Part shown: in pieces, positions 1-20,900 of the stretch
Position numbering within the stretch: the stretch's first letter is position 1
Layout: the number at the start of each line of letters is the position of its first letter
Assembly: GCF_049306965.1 (NCBI RefSeq)
Contig: NC_133193.1
Span: 18,368,501 to 18,432,500, forward strand
DNA length: 64,000 bases
Direction of reading: 5' to 3'
Source of the DNA: Danio rerio
Taxonomy: Eukaryota > Chordata > Actinopteri > Cypriniformes > Danionidae
Position numbers and translations under genes: made by a program
Notes under the pieces: generated by a model
Databases searched by the model: none
What the model saw: the letters and a program-made list of their open reading frames with translations, nothing else
Told to the model about the DNA's origin: nothing

Positions 1-1813
1 GATGTTGTTGTGGAATTTGGACATCGACGATGCAAAGCGTGATTTTATTCGCTTTATTCGATGCGCAGCAGGAAAAAAAAGTCAGCAGCGCAAGTCGTTG
101 GCATGTCTCTCCCGGATCAGAGCGAGTTTTGTGCTGTGAAATACAGCGCTGCGTGCAATAAACTCACATTCAGCAGGCGAAGTAGGTCTGTATTCAAGTC
201 AATAAAATAATAACTTTAATGAATAAAATATCTTCGTTAGAATGTGATGAGTTATTCACTTCTCTGCCAGAGACTGCTCTATGGTTTTAAAACCCTTTTG
301 AAACTGTATCGTTTAGACCTGGATCGTTATTTTATATTAAATGCACTGTAGTTTATTGAGGATGTCTGATGACTAGCGCGCTTCTGCTGAGCCAGCTGTG
401 GTAGCTTAGCAACCGAGTCGCGACGTCTACACACAGAATCTGTCAGCACAGTTCAGCACGGTTGTCTAACCGTGCCGAGAATTCCGGGCCGAGAACGGTT
501 TGTAATCGTGCCGCGCCGTTCCAGGCTCAAGTGGAGAAACAACCGTAACCGTACCGAAGTGTTCTTAGAACGGTTTGGCACGATAGTGGAAAAGCAGCTA
601 TTGATAAACTGCCACAAAAAATATTAATACAAGTAGTAAGAACGCCGCCTCGCGGTTGCTGAATGTCGCACGACAACGTTGCTACAGCCTTCTCACGTCT
701 TACATTTCTACGTTGTGACAATGTAGCGAACACGTAAGCGGCAACGTTGCCTTTGAAAAAAAACAACGTTGTGCAGACATCGCTACAACGTAAATGTGTT
801 TGTTGGGGACTTTATTATCATCAATAACGCTACTGCACAAAAGTTCATAACAAATAAAAACGTAAAAAACGAAATCTTACCTATGAATTATTGTGCCTTT
901 GTTTGCTAGTCACAACACCCGTACACAGCGCTAAAGTCCAGCATCTTCACTTTGGCACTTGTCCTGGAAGCACTGTACAAATGTGGCGGCGCTATATTGA
1001 CGCATGTTCGGGGTCCGTATGTGATATCTAGTGTATATATCTATGGTGAGGATTAGCTAACTCAATTAGACTAATTAAATTAAAAACCAATTCATACAAA
1101 TACATAAAATCTAAGAAATTTTACCAAAACAAAGAAAATAACATTGAAAGTGTAAAATAAAACTTTAAAAAAATGTACAAATATTAATGCTATTTTAAAG
1201 CTTTCTTCATTCAAACCTATTGTTTTTATGTATTGTTTAAGTTGTATTTATAAAGTAAACTGTTAGCAACATTAAAACTACGAAACACAGTGGGTATTCA
1301 TTTTATTATTTATTAACGTTTAACCCTACACCCTAAACCCAACCGTCACAATAACTTAAAAACAGTCGCTGTACCGAGTATTATTAATGTTATTTATTAA
1401 ATTACCCAATAAACTGTATTTTTTACGCATATCACCACCCTAACCACAACTGTCACATTACTGTAAAAAATATTAATTATTGTTATAAAGTGTCTCAAAC
1501 GAAAGCAACGGTCACGTGTGTGACGGTAAACCCCTCCCCCGATACGTCACTAGAAACCTACGTTCCTGGGTTTCAAAACTTTCCTGTACTCCATGTTCCC
1601 GGGTACGTTTTTGTTTTTATCATTAATGTTTTCTGTTAAGTTATGCTTCTGATCATATTTTGCCATTATAAAAACTGTATGCATATGCTTTGCACTGAAA
1701 TGTGTTTGCGGACACTATTGATTATGTTTGCGGCACTATTGATTAATGTCGGCGTGTATCAGTAACTCCTACAGCTTGCTAGCTAATTCTGTAAAATTAA
1801 AACTCATTTAGAA
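1..1813. other. Upstream intergenic region, repeat-rich
   Basis: I see no convincing coding exon. At about 440-600 a GC-richer stretch with mirrored copies of the motif CCGTGCC and its complement looks like a small palindromic DNA-transposon derivative. At 801-1045 lies a THAP-element terminus (separate entry). From 1050 the DNA is AT-rich, and 1315-1470 has CCCTAA-like runs with no clear origin. The last 200 bases should contain the promoter of the Bax-like gene, but I cannot point to a TATA box. Confidence 0.5.
801..1045 (-). mobile_element. Terminal fragment of a THAP-encoding DNA transposon
   Basis: Read on the minus strand, this matches the first 250 or so bases of the element at 44321-45120: the same terminal motif (CATAGATATATACACTAGAT), the same CATGCGTCAATA block, and the same start of a THAP-like exon (reading DFSAVYGC) followed by a donor-like GGTAAG. 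The exon copy here is broken and the far half of the element is missing. It is a plain DNA transposon relic; assignment to P-element-like or Kolobok-like groups rests only on the THAP-like peptide. Confidence 0.6.
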
Positions 1814-1930
1814 ATGACATGTGTGAGAAAGTGTACACGTTTTGAGCTTTTACAGATAAAATGTGGCATTGCAGATAAAAAGTCAAATTCCGTAACTTTT
1901 GTTTATCTGAACAGAAGTCCGGTTTTCGCG

Positions 1931-4900
1931 ATGGAAGATCCACACCTGATCAATAGCGATGAATATCTTTTACTTCAAACATACTGCCAGAGGAGGGAAA
2001 ACAGTGACGTTTTAAAACTATGTGGAGCAACAGGTCAGACCACAAACTCTAATGTCATTCATATGTTTTTGAGATGATTATGACATTGCACATTCGAGAA
2101 ACATCTGCTAAAATAAATAAATAACGTTACAGGTGACAAGTTTAGTGTTGTGGCTGAAAAACTGACCAGGATTGCGTGTGAACTACCTCTTGATGATGAT
2201 GACAACATCGAGAGTGATAATCCTAGCCCGAAACCAAGTAAGTCAGTGAAAAATTTTTAATATTGAACAAAGTTCTGTCCAGCCAGATTTCAATCGTGCT
2301 CTGTCATTTTTGTTACAGGTTCCAGTTTTGTTACAGATGATCCAGTTATAAACAAGCTTGTTGAATTACTGAAGAAAACAGGGGATGACCTAGACCAGAA
2401 GGTAATGGTCAGCAGTTTTGGTTTAGTGGGCAGTTTTGGATTACCCACTGAATTAAATGCAGATATGCATATTTTGGTCTATTTTTGCATATTTTGGTCT
2501 ATTTTGAAGGACACAAGCCAAGTATACACTCACTGGCCCCTTTATTAGGTATAATCCAACTGCTCTTTAATGCAAATTTCTAATCAGCCAATCACATGGC
2601 AGTAACTCAATGAATTTAGGCATGTAGACATGGTCAAGACGATCTGCTGCAGTTCAAACTGAGCACCAGAATTGGGAAGAAATGTTATGTAAATGTCTTT
2701 GAACGTGGCATGGTTGTAAATGCCAGACGTTCTGGTCTAAATATTTTAGAAACTGCTGATCTACTGGGATTTTCATGCACAACCTTCTCCAGGGTTTAAA
2801 GAGAGTGGTCCAAAAAGGAGAAAATATCCATTGAGCAGCATTTCTGTGGGAGCATTGTGTCAATGCCACAGCCTCTCTGAGAGTTGTTGCTGACCATGTC
2901 CACATCTTAATAACCACAGTGTACCCATCTTCTGATGGCTACTTCCACCAAGATAAGGCGCCCATAAAGCGCAAATCATCTCAGACTGGTTTCTTGGACA
3001 TGACAATGAGTTCACTGTACTCAAATGGCCTCCACAGACACCAGAACTCAATCCAACAGAGCACCTTTGGCATGTGGTGAAACGGGAGATTCGTATCATG
3101 GACGTGTAGTCGACAAATCTGCAGCAACTGCATGATGCTATCATGTCAATATGGACCAAAATCTGAGGAATATCTCCAGTACCTTGTTGAATCTATGCCA
3201 TGAAGAATTAAGGCAGTTCTGAAGGCAAAAGTGGGTCCAACCCAGTACTAGTAAGGTGTACCTAATAAAGTGGCCAGTGAGTCTATACTGTACTTAGGCT
3301 ATACTAATGAAAAAAGGGGAAATTTTTATTATTATTTTCAAAGCAGACTTTAAAAAATAATGACTTTATTTTTGTAATAATCTTTTGAATGCAACATTTT
3401 ATCTATTTTAAGTGGTTCAGTTTGTAGTCCTAAAATCTGTTTCTACTTTGCTTAGATTAAGGAGGACCATGCGTTTTTTGCAGATCTGCAGAAAGCTTTC
3501 TCTTATAGATTTTTTGGCAAATTAACCCAAGCCTTTATCAGTACTGTAGTACCAGGAAATCAGGAGAGCACATGCAAACGTGAGCAAATCGCATTGACCT
3601 TTGAGGTCACCAGCAGACTTAGAGCCATGGACCTTCAACCCATGAACAGAATCATGGGATACGGAGCGCAGTACCTGCAAGAACATTTCGCTCCATGGAT
3701 TAAGCAGAAGGGCGGTTGGGTGAGTTATTACACATCAAATTACATTTAACCATAAACATGATATTTTTCAGAAAATAAGTTGAACAGAGTCAAAATTGTG
3801 TAGTTCAGAGGATAAAAAGCACCTATGAGTTGCATTGCTGTGATACAGAAATAATGTTATACAAGTCAGTGTTTCTCAAACCTGTTCCTGGAGGCACGTC
3901 AACCGTACATATTTTGGATGTCTTATCTGAACCACTCAGTTTTCAAATCTCTTCTAATGTTCTGATGTTTTGACTCGTTTGTGTTTGAATAGGAAGTGCT
4001 TGAAAATGTGTACTGTTGGTGTGCCTTTAGGAACAGGGTTGGGAAACACTGACTTACATAACACGGGCTGCGTCCGAAACCGCCTACTACTCAGTAGGTA
4101 CTGCATTTGAATGTAAACGTACTACTCGACTGTTGGAAAAGTCATGGTCACGCGACCTACCTGCGTCATTTGCGTCGCTTCACTCCCATTCATGAATTCG
4201 CTCGCGGGGCATCATGGTATAGCGCAGCGTGCATGGGATGCGCACTCCAGAATCTCCGAGGAAGTAGTAAGTCATCCGGGTACTTCTTGCATACTGATTT
4301 TCGAATTCTATGAATTTGGACATACTACTCGGCTCGCATACTGATTTTAGCGTACTATATAGTATGGAAGTATGCGGTTTCAGACGCAGCCATTATTTCT
4401 GCATCGCAACAATGCATCACAACAACTCATAGGTGCTTTTTGTCCTCTCAACTACACAATTTTGACTCAGTTCAACTTATTTTCTGAAAAATATATTTAT
4501 TTATGTTATTTATTTTTAGCATTGAAAATGAAACCACACTGACCTGAACTAAACTGAACTTCAACTCTGAAAACTGGACTGACAGTTTCAATTTACTAGG
4601 ACTCCTATGTTAAGCTGCTTTGACGCAATCTGCATTGTTATAGAAATAAATATGAATTGAATTGAAGCACTGATAAAAGTAACCAGATGCACTAATCAAA
4701 ATGTAACATAGAAAGAAATTAATCTAGCAAGTACAAAACAAGACATTATAATGTTATTTACTATACACAACAATTATTTTAAACAAGAAGCCTAAAACAT
4801 TTAAATAAAGCAAAAATGAAACTAAAATATATGGAAAATAGACACTTGCCTCTCTCAGTTGACACCAATCCAAGTGTGTGTGTGCTCTGTCCACAGGTGT

Positions 4901-5042
4901 CGCTTTCATTTCACTAGAAATTAATGCACAATATTCCATGAGGTATTTTTAGAATGTGCAATTCACTGAATATGTCACCTCTGACTTTCTGTAGGGCCGG
5001 GCCTTTGGTGTTGGTGATGATGATGATGAAGAGGTCCACTGA
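1931..5042 (+). CDS. bcl2l16: Bax-like Bcl-2 family protein without membrane anchor (probable bcl2l16)
   Basis: Five exons join in frame with GT-AG introns: 1931-2033, 2133-2237, 2319-2401, 3456-3719, 4995-5042, giving 200 aa (BAX is 192). What I see: a BH3-like motif at residues 83-96 (LLKKTGDDLDQ), a middle helical region aligning with BAX, then IMGY...YLQEH and a BH2-like PWIKQKGGW at 177-185, where BAX has IMGW...FLRER and GWIQDQGGW. The BH1 core NWGR of BAX is not preserved (CKRE in its place). The protein ends soon after BH2 in an acidic tail (GDDDDEEVH), with no hydrophobic C-terminal anchor. ATG 1931 has a good context (G at -3 and +4); an in-frame ATG at 1814 would add 39 residues with no family resemblance. 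The family controls mitochondrial outer-membrane permeability; whether this member promotes or blocks apoptosis cannot be read from sequence. The symbol is from memory of fish annotations; an unseen alternative last exon could supply an anchor. Confidence 0.8.
2525..3287 (+). mobile_element. Internally deleted Tc1/mariner transposon
   Basis: Terminal inverted repeats face each other: ACTCACTGGCCCCTTTATTA at the left and the complement of TAATAAAGTGGCCAGTGAGT at the right, each bordered by TA dinucleotides. The right half still reads as the C-terminal end of a DDE transposase on the plus strand (VLKWPPQTPELNPTEHLWH) with later stops. About half of a full-length Tc1 (usually 1.2-1.6 kb) is missing from the middle, near 2850. 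It sits in intron 3 of the Bax-like gene and is not functional. Confidence 0.88.
3867..4051. mobile_element. MITE with about 31-bp terminal inverted repeats
   Basis: The left end CAGTGTTTCTCAAACCTGTT and the complement of the right end (CAGTGTTTCCCAACCCTGTT) match at most positions for about 31 bp. Roughly 185 bp long, no coding capacity. The symmetry continues weakly for ten bases outside (GTTATACAAGT against ACTTACATAAC), so the true ends may be a little wider. Superfamily not assigned. Confidence 0.7.
4066..4391. mobile_element. MITE with 18-bp terminal inverted repeats
   Basis: It begins GGCTGCGTCCGAAACCGC and ends with the complement of GGCTGCGTCTGAAACCGC (17 of 18 match). About 326 bp, GC-richer than its surroundings. 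The two small open frames inside it are not genes. Superfamily not assigned; I could not find a clear target-site duplication. Confidence 0.7.
4525..4666 (+). mobile_element. LINE 3' tail fragment
   Basis: This shares the block ACCACACTGA(C)CTGAACT, GGACTGAC, the GCTTTGACGCAATCTGCATT motif and the terminal GAATTGAATTG with the LINE 3' ends at 53640-54520 and 55095-55420. Only the 3' untranslated tail is present. Confidence 0.6.
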
Positions 5043-5132
5043 CAAGATTTTTTCTGTTATGATTTTTTACAGAGCTTATTTAAATGTGTATATTCACAAT
5101 ATTGAACATATTTGTTTGTATACATTTACTAA

Positions 5133-5138
5133 AATAAA
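5133..5138 (+). promoter_or_regulatory. Polyadenylation signal of the Bax-like gene
   Basis: AATAAA lies 91 bases after the stop codon at 5040-5042 and is followed by an A-rich stretch. It supports 4995-5042 as the terminal exon. Confidence 0.7.
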
Positions 5139-5223
5139 GTAAAAAAAAAAGACACTGTGTTTTAAATAAATTGCGCTTTTAACATATTATTACACACTAA
5201 AAGAAACTCCTAAAATATAATGT

Positions 5224-5229
5224 TTTATT
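5224..5229 (-). promoter_or_regulatory. Candidate polyadenylation signal of tph2
   Basis: On the minus strand this is the first AATAAA after the tph2 stop codon, implying a 3' untranslated region of roughly 480 bases. It lies only about 90 bp from the signal of the converging Bax-like gene, so the two transcripts end almost back to back. Confidence 0.45.
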
Positions 5230-5691
5230 GATTGTTGGCTTTGTGAGCAACAAATCAAGCAAGCACCACAAACATACTATACAAATACACTATAGCATTG
5301 GCATCGGAACAATGCGTATGGACTTTTACATTGAATTATTATGTGTACATAATATCAACTGCCTTCATTTGGTAGATACTGCAGTATGTAGTTAAAATAA
5401 AACACAAATCTGGTATGATTAAGCACAACATTAGGCACAAAGAGGCAAAGACTACACTTGATTCTTTTCCTTTGTTGTTCCTTTAGTGTCTGAATACATT
5501 ATAATAATAGCCGTTTTTAATTGGTTGCGACATTTCACACCTGTGTTTATGTGACGTACATCCTAATAACAAGGAAAGGCCAGTATGTTTAGCCCAGATA
5601 ATCACAACAACTGTTATAGAAGGAATGATGAACTGAACTATATGATTCACCTGAACTGAATCATACAGCATTGTTGAGGGACTGTGTTTGT

Positions 5692-16263
<10,572 letters not shown>

Positions 16264-16513
16264 CTTCGGAATTGCTTCTTGACCTCTTTTCCTAAGAAGC
16301 CCAACAGGTGATTTAGGGGCTGTTTGCTGCCCCTTTGGATTAGTTTGCAGTTCATTAGACATAGTTGCTGTTGTCTCTTGAGAGGTTTTCTTCCCTTGCA
16401 TTTAATATGGCAAAGGTAGTTTTTTATCTCAGATTATTTCTCCTTAAGCTGCTGCTATGGAGTTCACACCACAGTACCTGACACTCTCCTCCCCTGTCAG
16501 CATCAGAGCTGGG

Positions 16514-16521
16514 ATTATATA
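16514..16521 (-). promoter_or_regulatory. Candidate TATA box of tph2
   Basis: TATATAAT on the minus strand lies about 250 bases upstream of the MQPAMMM start codon, which would put transcription start near 16485. The sequence just upstream on the same strand contains TGACG-like half sites near 16526-16535 on the opposite strand. No other TATA-like box sits as well relative to exon 1. Confidence 0.45.
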
Positions 16522-16539
16522 CTGTGACGAATGACGCGG

Positions 16540-17959
16540 AGAAGGGCCGATCTATCGCAGGATAGGCCATCACTCATATTAGCTTTTGAGGGGATGGCTC
16601 TTTCTAGGAAATGTCGAGACGTCCAAGTCCTGATTGAAGTGGATAAGCTCACTTCGCTCTCTAGAAGAAACAAATCTAGAGGAAAATAACTGGTAAAGAT
16701 TTTCATAAATGCAGCCATTGGAAGATGGAGAGAGGGAGAAATCGACAAACATTAGCAACCATATTTGTAAAATATAAGAAATTTGTGAAGTGCATACTTG
16801 ACAGGAAGATTTTAGACATGTACAATATTAAAAGCAAGTAAGAGGGATGTGATTTAATTAGAAATACTGATATCTTGGTTCACATGTTAACATCGACATC
16901 AGCTAAACATTTATAGAAGTTCTTGAATCGTCCTTTAAGGATAGATGCATATTGTTTATGTTTTCATCGAACGGGTATGTGTTTGTCAGTGCACAAAATG
17001 CTGGCTTCCTTTAATGAAAGGGAGCTGGAGGAGAGATAACATTACTGTTGTGAGCAGTGAGCTATCAGCTTCCTCTGAGGCAATTTCCTGTCAAGCAGGA
17101 AATGAAAGAGATGGAAGTTGATTCGGTGTGTCTTTGTTGTTGGCCATGGTTACGAGTGGATAAAAGACATTTCATCCTCAATCTGTATTTTCCACGTCTC
17201 ATCTGGAAATGTCATAGTGACATGAACCAAGTCTGCGGACTGATGATCTCATGCCAGTTGGAACTGATTTTGGTTTCTACAGCCAAGCAAATTTTCTCCT
17301 TTACTCTCCTCAAATCAATTAAATTATTTAACTTTGTCGCTCTTAGCAAATTTTTATCTTAGGTGATCAATTAATTATAAAGTCCTCTTTCCTAATTAAA
17401 TCTGAAAATTCCTAATTAAATCTGAGAATTACGTAACAAATTAACTTAAGTATTATTACATTATACAAAATGGCTTCACTGGACAAAAAAACGTGCATAA
17501 CAGTAGCCTCAATGATGCATTTCATTTACAAATTATGTAATAAAAAAGGCAATCTTACCGATCTTCATCAGCTTTCCAAAATATAACTCAGACTAATGGC
17601 AGGAAGACAGATTTTAATTTGAATCTGAATTATTTAGGAAAAGGGCAAACTGATAAGAACAAAAAATATATAATATTCAACAATGAATCCCCCACCCCTG
17701 AAACATTATGAAAACTTTCTCTCTCTCTCTACAGTGAGAAGGAATGATTATTTCAATGAAAGACAATATGGTACAAGATATTACAAAAATAATGCTTTAG
17801 GATCCTTTTTGGGTCCTAGTTTTACATTCATATATTTTCTCTGGGATATTTTACAATGTGGCATTTGGTAGCAAATATCTACATGACACCCAATACTGTT
17901 CTTTTTGCTGGAATACAGAGGCTATAAAATCTGTACTATACATCATGTAGTGCTGTGCA
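16540..17959. other. Intergenic region between tph2 promoter and tbc1d15 3' end
   Basis: Both flanking genes are on the minus strand, so this interval holds the tph2 upstream regulatory region and the tbc1d15 3' untranslated sequence. I see no exon, RNA gene or clear transposon. The open frame 17057-17362 has no family resemblance. Confidence 0.4.
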
Positions 17960-20900
17960 CTAGGAAATGAAGGCTACTTTGCAGCCGTTTTGTGTTGTTT
18001 CTTTTAAGTGGCTGTGGCCGTTGGAGACGACGTGATCTTGTCTGTGTGAGGATCTCGGTGAGGTTTGAGGTGACTCAAGTATTCCATATTCACTGGTTTC
18101 TAATGCTGCAGAGGGTTCACTGACTGTGTTCAGACCAAGAATCTCACTCACTGAATGGGGCAAGTCCTTAAAGAGAATCAAAATTCATGTTATTGAGACA
18201 AAACAAGTGCACATTGAATAAGTTTACATGGACATCAGTATTCAAATATTTGCCTTAATCTGAATAGTCCAATAATATAAATAAGTTGTTTACATGAGTG
18301 TATTTTTGAATGCTCCTTTCATGGTTCTGTTTTACATGTTACAGCACATCATTCGATTAACGCCATTGCTTTACGACACCATCCACATTTCCTCCAGAGT
18401 AAATTTAATTTCAGGTGTTTTATTTTCAGTATGTCAACTTGAACTGCAGTTTGGCACTTTCACTTTCATTTTCACATTTTATGAATGCTCCCTGTGACAA
18501 ATGAGATATTGGATGCGATATCTAAACTGCTAGAAAAGCGTTGTTTTAACGGAATTTGAGACCGCACGCTGTATGGGCAAAAAACCTCTGCATTTGGCAG
18601 TGTGTGTGTGTGTCTGTCTGTCTGTGGTCCTTCACTGACTCGATAGATGCAGAGAATAGTGTCAAACAGCCATGTGTGTATAGACTATTCTATCACAAAA
18701 TACTGTGAAAATCCTGCACATCTGTAATAGTTTGATTGCAGTGTTCACATTTTTGTACTACACATTAAAAATGTGACTAAAATCGCAATACTCCACATTT
18801 CTTAATTTGATTTCTGTTTAGTTTGATTATGAACTTAATCAAATTAAATTAATTAAAAATTGCTCTAAATCAGAGTATTGTCCTAATTGCATTAAAATCA
18901 GATTATTGGTGTCCATGTAAACATACTTGTTGTTAGGAAACAAAAACATGTATTCATTAAATACCACACTATAAAGGATTACTCTTATGACATACCTTAC
19001 AACTCTTTATCTGCATACAGATAGATTCAGATTTACTAAGGATTTCTTCGATGTCCAGTTTCATGGAGAGTTCATTTATATGCTGTAAAGAAAACATCAA
19101 TACTTGAACCAATGTTCCCAGTTGAAAAGCTTTGGTACAGTTTGTGTCAACCAAATATAATTTACGGTATGTTATATTTACCACTGTACACAAATTCTAC
19201 ATTTAAAAAAAAAAGTATTTGTTTTTTAAAAAACATTACTTACATTGACAAATTATGTATAATATGCATATTTAACACATACTTTTCAAATATGAACTCC
19301 AAATGTGGGGTGAAAGTTAAGGGGTTAAACTTGTAGTTTCATTAAGCTTCATTTTAAAGAACTAATATCAATGGCTAATCTAAGCTCAATCTGTTTTAGT
19401 TCATAAGTGAATAGAAGTTGACATTGTGTAGTGCACATGTTGTCCCTTTTAGATGTAGTGCTGTACAAGCAACTCTATATGTGTCTATATATTTGTACAA
19501 GCACAAATAAATGTGAAATTTTTGCCATCTTTACTACGTGTTATAGCACAAAATAAATATGAATAAATATATTTTTTGTAATTCTATACATCACAGTTTT
19601 AAAAACCGTTAAAGTATATACTTAGACACCAATATACACCTTATTTTTCCAGTTAGGAATGGACACAGCCTTAACTTAAATGTGTCAAAATATCCAGTCT
19701 CACCGATTCAAATCATTTTTAGCCATTCAAAACAGCTTGTTATTCTGATTGATATTGCAAAGTGTTATTTACTTTTCCTAACATTAATTTTCCTTTGGTT
19801 TAGTCCCTTATTTATCAGGGATCAACACAGCGGAATGAACCGCCAACCTTTCCAGAATATGTTTTACGTAGCAGATTCCCTTCCAGCTGCAACCCGGTAC
19901 TGAGAAACACCCATACACTCTTACATTTACACACACTTATAGACTATGACCAATTCAGTTCATCCAATTCACCTATAGTGCATGTCTTTGGATTGTGGTG
20001 GAAGCCAGAGCATCCTGAGGAAACCCACACAAGCACGGGGAAAACATGCAAACTCCACATAGAAATGCCAACTGGCCCAGCTTGGACTTGAACCAGTGAC
20101 CTTCTTGCTGTGAGGCGACTGTGCTAATCACTGACTAAACACCGTGCTGCACCCCTTATCATAACATTTTAATGTTAATGTATTGTCATAAACACATTGG
20201 TTTGCAGTGAAAACACACACTATTGCAGTTTACGGAGTCGTTTTTTCTAATCATTTACACGTAGCAGCAAATGATTCACATTCAGAGAAAAAAAACTTAC
20301 TTTCACATTGCGAAATAAAGTGAATATAATATTTATAGTCAAGGCTAACCTTTAGGATTTCATTGAATCCATATTTTCTGTCCATAATTTTTTGTTTCTC
20401 TGAGTCTAAAATGGCACAGCACACCAGAAGGTGAAAGTTTTGGCAAGGCAGTCTGGTCCACATGACCTGAATATGAAAAAAAATTAATTTAGTAAAACAT
20501 TAAATTAAAGGTCAGAATAACATTGCCAATATCCCAAAGAGACAAAGACAGTAATACACACCTCCCAAAGGCGAAGGACATCCTGAAAATGCAGTTCTCT
20601 CTTGAAGCGGATCAATAACCAGCGGAAACAGAAATATAAGTACCCAGAATCTTGAGCCTCTGTTATCACACATAAGCACAATGGGGTTTCTGTGACAAAC
20701 TTAGAATAAACATTGTTTGCTGTTTTATATGTGAATAAAAATTTAATTAATAAATTTTTGCTCATTTTCTGAAAGTTGTAGAAATGTCTCAGTTTTGTTT
20801 AATATACTTTTAATGAAGGGACATAATCTCTCAAATCTGATAGTGTTTAGAACATTATCAAATTCTTTGGGAGTTTGGAAAACACAAGGATGACTAAACA

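Larger units (their letters stand above)
3761..4494. repeat. Large inverted repeat (arms about 96-104 bp) holding two inserted MITEs
   Basis: The left arm 3761-3856 and the reverse complement of 4391-4494 are nearly identical, differing at a few positions and by a short indel. Both contain TTCAGAAAATAAGTTGAAC and AAAAAGCACCTATGAGTTG. The two arms would be an almost perfect palindrome if the 534 bases between them were removed; those bases are two further inverted-repeat elements. This is best read as a fold-back transposable element with later insertions at its centre. It lies in intron 4 of the Bax-like gene. Confidence 0.8.

Noticed and set aside
2654-3159. Minus-strand open frames
   Set aside because: Antisense of the Tc1 transposase remnant, which reads on the plus strand.
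4107-4344. Two overlapping small open frames
   Set aside because: Contained in a MITE with inverted ends.
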